Below are positions 1 to 9,424 of a stretch of DNA of 64,000 nucleotides, piece after piece; the first letter of the stretch is position 1, and each line of letters starts with the position of its first letter. This DNA is from Bin75 sp965223955 (GTDB taxonomy: Bacteria; Nitrospirota; Nitrospiria; Nitrospirales; UBA8639), in contig OZ245029.1 of the NCBI GenBank assembly GCA_965223955.1, forward strand, positions 62,001 through 126,000. The letters run 5' to 3'. The notes beneath the pieces were generated by a model, which had not been told where the DNA came from, did no database searches, and saw only the letters and a program-made list of their open reading frames with translations. The translations under genes were made by a program, and so were the position numbers.

Positions 1-345
1 GTCCGCGGCGTCGCCCTGGGTGCAGGACTCGATCCCCACGTCGTCAGCAGTCCCACCTTTACCTTTATTCAAGAATACGTCGGACCCCTTATGCTTGCCC
101 ACGTTGATTTGTATCGACTGGAACAGTCGACGGAATTGGCTGACACGGGATTGGCCGAATATTTTAACGGAGACTTCGTTGTCCTCATTGAATGGGCTGA
201 CCGGCTGCCTGCCGCGTGGTTGCCCGATGACTATCTTTCGATTCATTTTCTCCATACGGGAAAAAACATTCGTCGCGTGAAGGTTCAAGCTTTCGGGCCA
301 CGGAGCCGCGGTCTTCTTCACGCGATCATGCCGGGCTCAAGGTAG
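1..345 (+). CDS. tsaE: tRNA threonylcarbamoyladenosine biosynthesis protein TsaE (C-terminal part)
   Basis: The reading frame is open from the first base, so the 5' part lies outside the window. The visible part contains the switch-like segment SSPTFTFIQEY followed by DLYRL, the hallmark of the TsaE (YjeE) P-loop ATPase, which works with TsaB and TsaD to make the t6A modification on ANN-decoding tRNAs. The Walker A motif is upstream of the window. The C-terminal EWADRLPAAWLPDDYLSI segment also fits the family. The TAG stop is 7 bases before mutS, so the two genes are probably co-transcribed. Assignment rests on the motifs seen; the missing N-terminus limits certainty slightly. Confidence 0.87.
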   Translation, partial: VRGVALGAGLDPHVVSSPTFTFIQEYVGPLMLAHVDLYRLEQSTELADTGLAEYFNGDFVVLIEWADRLPAAWLPDDYLSIHFLHTGKNIRRVKVQAFGPRSRGLLHAIMPGSR

Positions 346-352
346 CGTCCTC

Positions 353-2977
353 ATGGGTCAATCCGAACTGAAGCCACTGCTGAAACAATATTGGGACATC
401 AAACAACACTACCCGGATACGATTGTTTTTTTTCGCGTGGGTGATTTCTATGAAATGTTTTACGAGGACGCGAAAGAGGCCGCTGCCCTGCTCAATATCG
501 CCCTGACGACCAGGGACAAGAACAGCCTCAACCCCGTTCCCCTCTGTGGGGTGCCGTATCACGCGGCCACGAACTATCTGGCCAAGTTACTGAAAGCCGG
601 GAAAACCGTTGCGCTCTGCGAGCAGGTGGAAGACCCAAAATCGGCCAAAGGACTGGTCAGACGAGAGGTCGTACGACTCTACACCCCCGGCACGATTTTC
701 GACGATGAGTTACTGGACGCCAAAGCGGCCAACTTCCTGGCGGCCTTATCCGTTCAACCCGATCCGGCCCATTCGCGTTGCTGCTTTGGGCTCGCCTCGA
801 TCGATCTTTCGACCGGACAATTTCTCATTGCGGAATTTTCCGGGCAGGACTCGATGCTGGACGAACTCATCCGCCTGGGCCCTCAAGAAGTGATTATCCC
901 TGACAAGACGGAAGCGATCGCGCTCGACAGGCTCCTGGAACCCCTGCGGTTACCTCGCGTGACGAAACAGCCCTCTACCTATTTCGAATTGAACGCTTCG
1001 CAGGACCTGCTCCGGGCTCATTTCGAGGTCGACCGCGTGGACATGCTTGGACTCTCTCCCACAGGGCCCGGTGTCCTAGCCGGCGGATGCATTCTGCGTT
1101 ATCTGAAGCATACCCAACCGACGCTGGAGCACCGCCATATCCAAAAACCGGAACTCCTTGAACCCACTCGGGAGATGCACCTGGACGCCATGACCATGCG
1201 TAACCTGGAACTGGTCGAGGCGTTACATCCCGATCAACAACACTCCACCTTGCTGTCGGTTCTCGATCACACGGTCACGGCGATGGGAAGCCGGCTTTTA
1301 CGGCAATGGATCGTTCGTCCCCTGATTGACAACGAATCCATTCAACTCCGGCTCAATGCGGTGTCCACGTTCATGGAAAACCTGAAGCTTCGCCTGCACG
1401 TTCGTTCGTGCTTACAAGACCTGCATGACCTCGAGCGATTAAGCAGCCGCGTGGTGATGGGAACGGCCACTCCGCGGGACGTTCTTCGTTTAAAAGAATC
1501 CCTAAGAATTCTCCCGCAGCTTTTTCTGCTTTTCGACGGCATTGCCGATCCTCTTGTCAAATCCGTCTTGCAGCGGTGGGATGCCCTTCCGGATGTCACC
1601 GCGCTTATTGAGGACTCCATTGACCCCAACGTGCCGGCTTCCATCAAAGAAGGACCGATCTTTCGAGACGGTGTTGATCCCACCATCGATGAGCTGCGAA
1701 ACGTGACCCGCAATGGCGTGCAATGGTTGACCGATCTGGAACAACGCGAACGAGAGCAGAGCGGCATTGATTCGCTAAAAATCAAATACAACCAGATATT
1801 CGGATACTATTTCGAAGTCACGAAAGCCAACCTGTCTCGTGTGCCGGAATATTTTCGACGGAAACAAACACTGGTGAATGCCGAACGGTATACGACTGAA
1901 GACCTGGAACGGATTGAAGCCCAACTGTCCGGGACCAAGGAGACGTTACGACGCGCCGAGCAAGAACGTTTTCAGGCGATGCTGCAACAGATGGCCCGCC
2001 ACGTTTTCCGAATTCAAAAAATGGCCAGGCACGTGGCCCAGATCGACGTTCTCTCGAATTTTGCAGAGGTGGCTTCCAGGAATCGCTACGTCAAACCTGA
2101 CATGCACGACGGAGGCATCATCCTCATAAAAAATGGACGCCATCCGGTGGTTGAACAATTCGACTTGCCCGAAGGATTTATTCCCAACGACTCCTACCTG
2201 GACTTCGATGCCCATCGATTATTGTTGCTGACCGGCCCTAACATGGCTGGGAAAAGCACGTTTTTGTGGCAAACCGGGCTGATTGTGCTCATGGCCCATC
2301 TCGGCTGTTTTGTTCCGGCCTCCGAAGCGAAAATCGGGGTCATCGATCGAATGTTTACACGGGTGGGAGCCTCAGATAATTTAGCTTTTGGGTTGAGCAC
2401 CTTTATGGTGGAAATGTTGGAAACGGCCACAATTTTGCGCGGCGCCACGTCTCGTAGTCTTATCCTTCTCGATGAAATAGGGCGGGGAACCAGTACCTAC
2501 GATGGATTAAGCCTGGCCTGGGCGATCGCCGAACATATTCAAGACAGGCGGATCCTCGGAGCGAGAACCCTCTTTGCGACCCACTATCATGAAATGACGG
2601 ATTTGGAAAAATTTCGGGAAGGCGTTCAAAACCTCACCGTTGCGGTGAAAGAGGAAAAAGATCAGGTCATGTTTTTAAGAAAAATCAAACCGGGGAAAGC
2701 CACTCGCAGTTATGGAATCCACGTGGGAAAACTCGCCGGATTACCTTCTTCCCTCATTACGAGAGCCGAAGAAGTGCTGGCGCAACTTGAACAAGAGGCG
2801 TCTTCCGAGAACATGAGAAACCGGATTCAGCAACAAGACCCTGAGCAGCCGGTTTCCTCATCCCCCCAACCCCATCCCTTGATTGAAGAAATCAAACAGT
2901 TGGAACTGTTCTCCATGACTCCGCTCGAAGCGTTAAACCGATTAGCGGATATTCAAAAACGTCTTGATGCCGAATAA
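353..2977 (+). CDS. mutS: DNA mismatch repair protein MutS
   Basis: Full-length 874-residue MutS, which binds base mismatches and small loops and starts mismatch repair with MutL. The Phe-X-Glu mismatch wedge is at residues 32-34 (GDFYEMF). The C-terminal ATPase has Walker A GPNMAGKST near residue 630 and Walker B LLDEIGRGTS near 705, followed by ATHYHEM. Near the C-terminus QLELF resembles a sliding-clamp binding peptide (inference). The ATG follows the tsaE stop by 7 bases with an AAGG-type site upstream. The gene ends at a strong bidirectional terminator that faces the convergent exported-protein gene. Length is typical for bacterial MutS1. Confidence 0.98.
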   Translation: MGQSELKPLLKQYWDIKQHYPDTIVFFRVGDFYEMFYEDAKEAAALLNIALTTRDKNSLNPVPLCGVPYHAATNYLAKLLKAGKTVALCEQVEDPKSAKGLVRREVVRLYTPGTIFDDELLDAKAANFLAALSVQPDPAHSRCCFGLASIDLSTGQFLIAEFSGQDSMLDELIRLGPQEVIIPDKTEAIALDRLLEPLRLPRVTKQPSTYFELNASQDLLRAHFEVDRVDMLGLSPTGPGVLAGGCILRYLKHTQPTLEHRHIQKPELLEPTREMHLDAMTMRNLELVEALHPDQQHSTLLSVLDHTVTAMGSRLLRQWIVRPLIDNESIQLRLNAVSTFMENLKLRLHVRSCLQDLHDLERLSSRVVMGTATPRDVLRLKESLRILPQLFLLFDGIADPLVKSVLQRWDALPDVTALIEDSIDPNVPASIKEGPIFRDGVDPTIDELRNVTRNGVQWLTDLEQREREQSGIDSLKIKYNQIFGYYFEVTKANLSRVPEYFRRKQTLVNAERYTTEDLERIEAQLSGTKETLRRAEQERFQAMLQQMARHVFRIQKMARHVAQIDVLSNFAEVASRNRYVKPDMHDGGIILIKNGRHPVVEQFDLPEGFIPNDSYLDFDAHRLLLLTGPNMAGKSTFLWQTGLIVLMAHLGCFVPASEAKIGVIDRMFTRVGASDNLAFGLSTFMVEMLETATILRGATSRSLILLDEIGRGTSTYDGLSLAWAIAEHIQDRRILGARTLFATHYHEMTDLEKFREGVQNLTVAVKEEKDQVMFLRKIKPGKATRSYGIHVGKLAGLPSSLITRAEEVLAQLEQEASSENMRNRIQQQDPEQPVSSSPQPHPLIEEIKQLELFSMTPLEALNRLADIQKRLDAE

Positions 2978-2978
2978 A

Positions 2979-3011
2979 AAAAAGGGCAGGACCTGAGGCC
3001 CTGCCCTTTTT
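2979..3011. terminator. Bidirectional intrinsic terminator between mutS and the convergent gene
   Basis: Stem GGGCAGG (2984-2990) and CCTGCCC (3000-3006) with a 9-base loop, flanked by an A tract before and a T tract after. It can therefore stop transcription from mutS on the plus strand and from the exported-protein gene on the minus strand. Confidence 0.88.
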
Positions 3012-3030
3012 GCTTCACGGAAAGCCTTTT

Positions 3031-3687
3031 TTATTCCTGCAACAATCCCCCGAACTTTCCTTCCTTTGTCCCCTTGGAGCTATGGGGCTTTTGGTTGGAG
3101 TAGGGAATAAAACCGGAAATCGGTCCCACACCCGGGATCATCACGTCATACTGCATCTTCTTGTTTTGTGCCCAATGGTTGTTGTCAATGGAATCCACGA
3201 CGCTGGTGGTTCTCAGGCTATGAATACTTCTTGGTTTGTCCGGCGTGCCGGACACTTCAGGAATTTCTTTTACCGACGTCACGACCCGATGATTCTGCTC
3301 GGTCTCCTGCATCACGAGTTCGACCAAGGCGTATTTGGAAGGCTCGGTCCCACTCATTACCGCCTGGCTGTGTGAACCTTTTCCCGCCGCGACGAGTTTT
3401 TTCCACACGCCATCATCAGCCGCGTAGACTTTCAAATTCTTTCCTGGGAAATATTTCTGCCAATAGTACCCGCTTTCGGCATTGCCCCCAAACACCGCGA
3501 TATTCACCCAAGCGGCTTTTTCGTACGGATCAACAACCGCCACTCGGCCATGCAGGGTGGTCGCTTTGCTGAGATCTCCCCACTCAAACCGTTCCTGGAA
3601 TGCTTCAATGGCAAGCGCACTGGAGGCCATGCAACCCACCACGATCAAGGCAGTTAAAACGGCTAACCCTGATTTCCCAATTTTCAT
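3031..3687 (-). CDS. Exported protein of unknown function (first of a pair)
   Basis: A 218-residue protein with a clear signal sequence: Lys near the N-terminus, hydrophobic LAVLTALIVV, then either cleavage after SSALA or lipidation at the Cys of VVGC, which loosely fits a lipobox. I do not recognise the mature protein. It contains the segments LHGRVAVVD and LKVYAADDGVWKKL, which resemble LKGRVYAHW and VRLYVKDSALMKQL in the next gene, suggesting a distant duplication (inference). The ATG has a strong site (GAGGAGGAAGG) upstream. It is 86 bases downstream of its neighbour on the same strand, and its 3' end meets the mutS terminator. Periplasmic or outer-membrane-associated location is likely; no catalytic motif is visible. 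Confidence 0.8.
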   Translation of the reverse strand: MKIGKSGLAVLTALIVVGCMASSALAIEAFQERFEWGDLSKATTLHGRVAVVDPYEKAAWVNIAVFGGNAESGYYWQKYFPGKNLKVYAADDGVWKKLVAAGKGSHSQAVMSGTEPSKYALVELVMQETEQNHRVVTSVKEIPEVSGTPDKPRSIHSLRTTSVVDSIDNNHWAQNKKMQYDVMIPGVGPISGFIPYSNQKPHSSKGTKEGKFGGLLQE

Positions 3688-3773
3688 GATTCCTTCCTCC
3701 TCAATTAAGCGCTAAAATAAAAACTCTTAAAATTGAATAAGTACTCTTATTATTTACGCACCAAATTCATCAG

Positions 3774-4322
3774 TTACTCGGCAGCGATGACTTTGAAGCC
3801 CGTGACCGTGTTGCCGTCGAGGCTCACTTCCATGGCCACCAAATTTTGTGACGCGTCGGTCAACTGCTTCATCAAGGCGGAATCTTTCACGTATAACCGC
3901 ACCGTCGTTTGCGGGTTGTACCATCCTGCATACGGATTGTTGCGATCCTCACCACCTTGATACCCCCACGCACAGCAGGCGAACAGCGGATCAGGAATGG
4001 CCACGTTCCGGTCATCGGACGCACGGCCAAGAGGATCACCGGTTTCGCCGGGGTCGCTGGTGTTCCAATATTGAATGCCAAAGAGAATCTCGCCGGCCGG
4101 ATTGTCGGCCCAATGGGCATACACGCGACCCTTTAAACTTGCGGGTGTGGTCCCAACGAGTTTCATGTCTCCGATAGTGGCGACTTGATTTGGATCACCC
4201 GAACATTTCTTGTTGCTAGAACAGGGGCCCTTTTGGGCATCTGCCAGACCGATGAATCCAACAAGCATCAGACCCGCAGCCAACACTCCCACAACGCCCC
4301 CACGGAAAAATGACTTCTTCAT
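3774..4322 (-). CDS. Exported protein of unknown function (second of a pair)
   Basis: A 182-residue protein starting MKKSFFRGG with a hydrophobic core VVGVLAAGLMLVGFIGL and a probable signal-peptidase I site after LADA. The mature part begins with two Cys (KGPCSSNKKCSG) and later has a Cys pair (FACCAWG), so disulfides or metal binding are possible. The start is set by AAAGGAGG just upstream. The 220 bases upstream, before the peptidase gene, are AT-rich; a weak TTGCAA-N17-TAAAAA promoter-like pair is the best I can find there, and no other gene is visible. Family unknown to me. It may be distantly related to the following gene. Confidence 0.8.
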   Translation of the reverse strand: MKKSFFRGGVVGVLAAGLMLVGFIGLADAQKGPCSSNKKCSGDPNQVATIGDMKLVGTTPASLKGRVYAHWADNPAGEILFGIQYWNTSDPGETGDPLGRASDDRNVAIPDPLFACCAWGYQGGEDRNNPYAGWYNPQTTVRLYVKDSALMKQLTDASQNLVAMEVSLDGNTVTGFKVIAAE

Positions 4323-4542
4323 TTCCCCCTCCTTTACTTAGGATGACATAATAAAAATAACGACTCGTACTTTTTAACCAAAAACCTTCTCAATTGCAAC
4401 GAAAAAGCACAACTCCTTTTCTCACCCCTTGCAGTGGACAACTTTCGGCCTTCCCCACCTTCCACTTTTAATCAGAGTCGCCCATGCTACTCATCCTGCT
4501 GCAAGTTGTCAAGAGGATTTCCAAGGAAAATTTGCCGGTTTT

Positions 4543-5820
4543 TCAGGATTGCGCAAAAATGTTTTCCTGAAAGGTTTCCGGGTTCACGGGTCCCAACGCC
4601 GTCACGGACATTGCGCCAAAATCCAAGATCTCCCGGCCTATTTCTTGAACATCCTGCACGGACACGCGATCAATTGCAGACACGAGTTCCTGAAGGGACA
4701 CGTACCGCCCCTGCGCGAGTTCATCCTTGGCCAACTTGTTCATTCGCCCATAGGTCCCTTCCAACCCCAGCATCACGGTCCCTTTTAATTGGTTCTTGGT
4801 TCGCTCCACTTCTTGAGGAACGGGCCCGCGTTTCTGCAATTTTTTGATTTCCCGACACACCACGTCCACCACCGAGGGCGCCTCTTTGGCACCGCTCGCC
4901 GCATAAATGGTCAACACCCCTCCATCTGAAAAGCTCGACAATTGGGAACAGATCGTATACGCCAGACCGCGTTTCTCCCGAATTTCCTGAAAGAGTCGGG
5001 AACTCATCCCGCCCCCAAGCAGGGCGTTCAACGTATGGGCCGCGTATCGGGCCGGATGTGCCACGGGAAGTCCCTTAAATCCCATACAGAGATGGACCTG
5101 CTCCAACCGCTTATGATGCACCATGACCCCGCCACGAACGTGGGGCGGCTTCTGCCGTAGCACTCCATTCCCCTGACTCCCCACGGGGGCCCACTTTCCA
5201 AATGCGGCATTGATTAAGGCCTCGACCTTCTTCACCTCAAAATTCCCAGCCACCGCAATCACGGTTTTCTCCGGACGATAGTGTTGATCCAAATAGTGGA
5301 GAACATCGCGTCGTTGAATGCGTTTCATGGTGGCCTGATCACCCAGGATCGACCGCCCCAGGGGATGCCCCCGCAACACCTGCTTGGCATGCAGTTCCTG
5401 CACGAAGTCTTCAGGGTCGTCTCGAACCATTCGGATCTCTTCCAACACGACCTGCTTTTCCCGTTCGATTTCCTTGCGATCAAACCGGGAGTAATGGAAG
5501 ACGTCCGCTAACAAGTCGATCGCCTGCCCGATCTGTTGATCCAACACTTTGATGTACAGGGTGGTGGTTTCATGCGTGGTAAAGGCATTCATCTCTCCAC
5601 CCAGGCTATCGATTTCGTGAGAAATTTGTGCCGCGGATCGACGGCGAGTGCCTTTGAACATCATATGTTCAAGGAAGTGGGCAAGACCTTTTTGCCGCGG
5701 CCCTTCATCCCTGGTGCCGACATTTTCCCAGACACTCATGGCGACGGACTTGAGCGACGGCATCCGTTCCATCACGACGCGAACGCCGTTATCGAGGATT
5801 ATCTTACGCGTCCAGGCCAT
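4543..5820 (-). CDS. M16 (pitrilysin-type) zinc peptidase
   Basis: A 425-residue member of the mitochondrial-processing-peptidase-like M16B family. The inverted zinc motif HFLEH is at residues 48-52 from the chosen start, and the downstream glutamate region VVLEEIRM fits the third zinc ligand. A second, inactive-type M16 half makes up the C-terminal part. The longest frame starts at 5907, but the family normally begins as in MAWTRKIILDNG, so 5820 is preferred; no strong ribosome site decides it. It follows pnp, as is common in many bacteria. Function of this subfamily is protein or peptide degradation; its substrate is unknown. No signal peptide is evident at the chosen start. Confidence 0.92.
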   Translation of the reverse strand: MAWTRKIILDNGVRVVMERMPSLKSVAMSVWENVGTRDEGPRQKGLAHFLEHMMFKGTRRRSAAQISHEIDSLGGEMNAFTTHETTTLYIKVLDQQIGQAIDLLADVFHYSRFDRKEIEREKQVVLEEIRMVRDDPEDFVQELHAKQVLRGHPLGRSILGDQATMKRIQRRDVLHYLDQHYRPEKTVIAVAGNFEVKKVEALINAAFGKWAPVGSQGNGVLRQKPPHVRGGVMVHHKRLEQVHLCMGFKGLPVAHPARYAAHTLNALLGGGMSSRLFQEIREKRGLAYTICSQLSSFSDGGVLTIYAASGAKEAPSVVDVVCREIKKLQKRGPVPQEVERTKNQLKGTVMLGLEGTYGRMNKLAKDELAQGRYVSLQELVSAIDRVSVQDVQEIGREILDFGAMSVTALGPVNPETFQENIFAQS

Positions 5821-5944
5821 TGTCTCGATACCCGACCCCGGCGTGGGGACAGACCTTCCACCGGGGAAACGGAAAGGACATCGCGCGCTCACGGCGCACG
5901 CATTCATTCATTTCGAAGTTTGGGATGGAAATGGTGACGGCTCC

Positions 5945-8047
5945 CTAGGAAGCGGCAGGAGGCTGCTCCGATTCCATTAACGCCTCTTTGCGGCTTAACC
6001 GAATTTTACCCTGTCTGTCGATTTCCAGGACTTTGACCAGGACTTGTTCCCCTTCCGTAAGTTCGTCAGCCACGGATTGGACCCGATGCTCGGCTAATTG
6101 TGAAATATGAACCAAGCCGTCGAGGTTGGGTAAAATCTCGACGAAGGCGCCAAAATCGACGATCTTCCGGACGGTACCCATGTAGGTTTTCCCCACGATC
6201 GCTTCCTCCGTCAACCGATTGACCATTTCAATCGCCTGCTGGGCCGACGCTTCGTCCACCGACGCAATCGTCACCAGACCCGAATCGTCGACGTTGACCT
6301 TGACCCCGCATTCCGCAATGATGCTGCGAATCACCTTCCCGCCAGGGCCGATGACATCGCGAATTTTGTCGGGTTTGATCTGCAGCGTATAAATTCGAGG
6401 GGCATGGGGCGCCAAAGAATCCCGGGGAGATGAGAGCGATTCCTGCATTTTTTCTAAAATGTGCAGGCGTCCGGCCCTGGCTTGTTCGAGTGCTTGCCGC
6501 ATCAAATCAATGGTGATCCCCTCGATCTTGATATCCATTTGAAGCGCGGTGATCCCCTCTCGTGTCCCCGTCACTTTAAAATCCATGTCTCCCAGATGAT
6601 CTTCGAGTCCGAGAATATCCGACAAAATCAGGACCCGGTCGCCGTCTTTGATGAGCCCCATGGCAATGCCCGCCACCGGTTTTTTTATGGGCACGCCGGC
6701 ATCCATCATGGCTAAGGTGCTCCCGCACACCGTGGCCATGGAAGAGGAGCCATTGGATTCCAAAATGTCCGACACAATGCGAATGGTATAGGGAAAACTC
6801 TCCTTGTCCGGCAGAACCGACTTCAACGCACGCTCCGCAAGTTTCCCATGCCCGACTTCGCGTCGCCCGGGCGAACGCAATGGCCGGGCTTCCCCCACGC
6901 TAAACGGCGGAAAATTATAGTGGAGCATAAAGTTGCGGAAATATTCCCCTTCGAGCGCATCGATGCGTTGCTCATCGTCCGAAGTACCCAGCGTGACCAC
7001 GGCCAAGCTTTGGGTTTCCCCTCTCGTGAACAGGGCAGAGCCATGCGTGCGAGGCAAAATACTCGTTTCGCATGTGATGGGCCGAATATCGGAAGCCCCC
7101 CGACCATCGGCTCGGATTTTCTTTTCCAGAATCATCTCGCGGACTTCATGATATTCCACATCATGATAGACCCCTTTGACTTGCCGACAGCGCACCGGGT
7201 CCTCTTCGCCAAGCTTGTCGACCGCGTCGGCCATGATCTGGTCCAACCGCTCTTGCCGGTCGCTTTTGTTGGCGATGAGCACGGCTTCTCGAATCGGGCC
7301 GGCCACCGATTCGCGCACCTGTCGTTCCAACTCCTCATCGACCGGCTCAACCGGCACAACCCGCTTGGTCCGCCCCACCATCGCCTGCAATTCGACGATT
7401 TTCGCCACTATCTTCTTGATTTCCGAATGGGCCAACGCCAACGCATCCAGGAACACGGACTCGGACAGCCCATTCGCCCCGGATTCCACCATCAGGATCG
7501 CGTCCTCGGTGCCGGCGACAACCAAATCGAGTTCACTGGTCTGGAGCTCCTGCATATTGGGGTTGACCACGAATTGGCCGTTCACGCGTCCGATTTTGAC
7601 GCCGGCTAACGGGCCGCCAAAGGGAATATCCGAGATCGCGAGCGCGGCTGAGGCCGCGGTGAGCCCCACCACTTCCGAAGTCATCGATTGGTCGACCGAG
7701 AGCACCGACGCGATCACTTGTGTCTCATAAGAAAACCCTCTCGGGATCAAGGGGCGAATAGGCCGGTCGATGAGCCGGCTTGTTAAGGTTTCTTTTTCCG
7801 ATGGAGCCCCTTCCCGCTTGAAATACCCCCCAGGAATTTTTCCGGCCGAATAGGCTTTTTCCAGATAATTGACCGTGAGCGGCAAAAAATCTATATCCGG
7901 CTTCAATATCTTGGAAGACACTGCCGTGGCCAAGACCATCGTGTCACCATAGGAGGCCAACACGGCCCCATCGGCCAGCTTGGCCATCCGACCCGTCTCC
8001 AACCGCATCTTGCGTCCCGCTATATCCAATTCAACTGCTTGCACCAT
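5945..8047 (-). CDS. pnp: Polyribonucleotide nucleotidyltransferase (PNPase)
   Basis: A 700-residue 3'-5' phosphorolytic exoribonuclease that degrades mRNA in the cytoplasm and can add tails. Two RNase PH domains come first (catalytic-core segment GSSSMATVCGS in the second), then a KH domain (VIGPGGKVIRSI) and a C-terminal S1 domain (GTVRKIVDFGAFVEI). Length matches the family (about 700). It lies 49 bases downstream of rpsO, the classical rpsO-pnp pair, and 124 bases before the M16 peptidase start. No clear terminator separates it from rpsO, so read-through is likely. Confidence 0.98.
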   Translation of the reverse strand: MVQAVELDIAGRKMRLETGRMAKLADGAVLASYGDTMVLATAVSSKILKPDIDFLPLTVNYLEKAYSAGKIPGGYFKREGAPSEKETLTSRLIDRPIRPLIPRGFSYETQVIASVLSVDQSMTSEVVGLTAASAALAISDIPFGGPLAGVKIGRVNGQFVVNPNMQELQTSELDLVVAGTEDAILMVESGANGLSESVFLDALALAHSEIKKIVAKIVELQAMVGRTKRVVPVEPVDEELERQVRESVAGPIREAVLIANKSDRQERLDQIMADAVDKLGEEDPVRCRQVKGVYHDVEYHEVREMILEKKIRADGRGASDIRPITCETSILPRTHGSALFTRGETQSLAVVTLGTSDDEQRIDALEGEYFRNFMLHYNFPPFSVGEARPLRSPGRREVGHGKLAERALKSVLPDKESFPYTIRIVSDILESNGSSSMATVCGSTLAMMDAGVPIKKPVAGIAMGLIKDGDRVLILSDILGLEDHLGDMDFKVTGTREGITALQMDIKIEGITIDLMRQALEQARAGRLHILEKMQESLSSPRDSLAPHAPRIYTLQIKPDKIRDVIGPGGKVIRSIIAECGVKVNVDDSGLVTIASVDEASAQQAIEMVNRLTEEAIVGKTYMGTVRKIVDFGAFVEILPNLDGLVHISQLAEHRVQSVADELTEGEQVLVKVLEIDRQGKIRLSRKEALMESEQPPAAS

Positions 8048-8096
8048 GTATCTCTCTCCTTCTTGCCTTCGTGATCACCCTCGTTGAGAAGCGTTG

Positions 8097-8366
8097 TTAT
8101 TTCCGCAGCCCTAATTTTCCAAGCAGGGCGCGGTAGCGCCCGACGTCTTTTCGATGCAAATAATCCAACAAGCGTCGGCGAAGACTCACCATTTTCAGCA
8201 ACCCGTGTCGCGAATGATGATCTTTTTTATGCGTACGAAAATGGTCTGTTAAATAATTGATACGATTCGTCAACAAGGCAATTTGCACCTGTGACGAACC
8301 CGTATCCCGTTCATGCTCCTGATGTCGCTGCACGATATCCGATTTTGCTTCCTTGACCGCTGCCAT
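8097..8366 (-). CDS. rpsO: 30S ribosomal protein S15
   Basis: An 89-residue S15 with the family signature region LTNRINYLTDHFRTHKKDHHSRHGLL, bridging the 16S rRNA central domain and contacting the 50S subunit. Length is identical to the usual 88-89. A GGAGG-type site (within GAAGGAGGC) lies just upstream of the ATG. It sits between truB and pnp in the conserved order. In other bacteria S15 represses its own mRNA; I did not identify the pseudoknot here. Confidence 0.98.
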   Translation of the reverse strand: MAAVKEAKSDIVQRHQEHERDTGSSQVQIALLTNRINYLTDHFRTHKKDHHSRHGLLKMVSLRRRLLDYLHRKDVGRYRALLGKLGLRK

Positions 8367-8440
8367 GCCAGCCTCCTTCTTCTTTCTTTCATCCCTGTTG
8401 TCTCATGCGTGTTTCATGGAAAGGCGTGAGCGCGTTGCGC

Positions 8441-9424
8441 TCAAGACGTCTCTCCAAACACTTTGACCATCTGTAATTGATGTCTCGGCACATCCAACGT
8501 CGACGAGGCCCATTTACCAAGGGCCAACAATCGCCCTCTGTCATCTTTCACCCGAATCAACGTTTCCGTGGAACTCTCCCGATCATCCTCCGACCAAATG
8601 GCGGTGCCCGAAACAGGCGAACCGTTCAAGACCTTCCCCACCATGGCGGGATCAACAATCACCGCCGGAAGATGGGCCAAGGCCTCATCGAGATCCAAAA
8701 AAGCCCCTGGGTTTTTGACGAGGTCATCGCCACGTCCGATTTCACCAAGCGGCCACGCCCGGTCGAGGGGAAGCGGGCCTACTCGAACTCGGGTCAATTG
8801 GCTCAGATGCCCTCCCACGCCCAATACCTGGCCGATATCCGCACATAAGGTGCGAATGTACGTGCCTTTGGAACAGTGAACCCACAGCGTGACGTGGGGC
8901 AAGGCCATCGCCCTGACCTCAATGTGGTAAACGGTAATGGGGCGCGCCGGGCGGTCAAGGGTTTTGCCTGCACGAGCCGCTTTGTACAGCGGTTGTCCTC
9001 CTATTTTGACCGCTGAATACATGGGAGGCACTTGCTGCTGTTCACCTTGAAATTGCGCAACCGCCGCGTGAATGGTCTCTGGACGAAGCCCTTGGATGGA
9101 ACAGTCCCGCATGATTTCGCCCGTGGCATCCTGGGTTGTTGTCTCTTGCCCGAGACGCAAGACGGCCTCATACTCTTTGTCCCAATGAACCAAAAAAGCC
9201 GAGAGTCTTGTTCCTTGGCCCAGCAAGACGGGAAGCACGCCGGTTGCCTCGGGATCCAAGGTGCCGGCATGCCCCACTTTACGGACCTGAAGAAGACCGC
9301 GAACCTTGGCCACGACGTCGTGAGACGTCCACCCGGCGGGTTTCGAGACGTTCAGCACGCCGTGCGGCGTCGCCGGTGTCACGCGATGGACAGGAGGAAT
9401 CTCATCAAGAATTCCGGCCATCAT
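8441..9424 (-). CDS. truB: tRNA pseudouridine-55 synthase TruB
   Basis: A 327-residue enzyme that makes pseudouridine 55 in the T loop of tRNAs. Motif I (SKPAGWTSHDVV) and the catalytic-Asp motif HAGTLDPEATGVLPV are present, as is a C-terminal PUA-like extension. The chosen ATG at 9424 overlaps the TGA of rbfA (ATGA arrangement), and GAGGGCAAGG precedes it; the longer frame from 9454 is less likely. Order rbfA-truB-rpsO is conserved widely. Confidence 0.97.
   Translation of the reverse strand: MMAGILDEIPPVHRVTPATPHGVLNVSKPAGWTSHDVVAKVRGLLQVRKVGHAGTLDPEATGVLPVLLGQGTRLSAFLVHWDKEYEAVLRLGQETTTQDATGEIMRDCSIQGLRPETIHAAVAQFQGEQQQVPPMYSAVKIGGQPLYKAARAGKTLDRPARPITVYHIEVRAMALPHVTLWVHCSKGTYIRTLCADIGQVLGVGGHLSQLTRVRVGPLPLDRAWPLGEIGRGDDLVKNPGAFLDLDEALAHLPAVIVDPAMVGKVLNGSPVSGTAIWSEDDRESSTETLIRVKDDRGRLLALGKWASSTLDVPRHQLQMVKVFGETS

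Noticed and set aside
3010..3375. 121-residue plus-strand frame after mutS
   Set aside because: Starts inside the mutS terminator and lies opposite the exported-protein gene that has a signal peptide and ribosome site.
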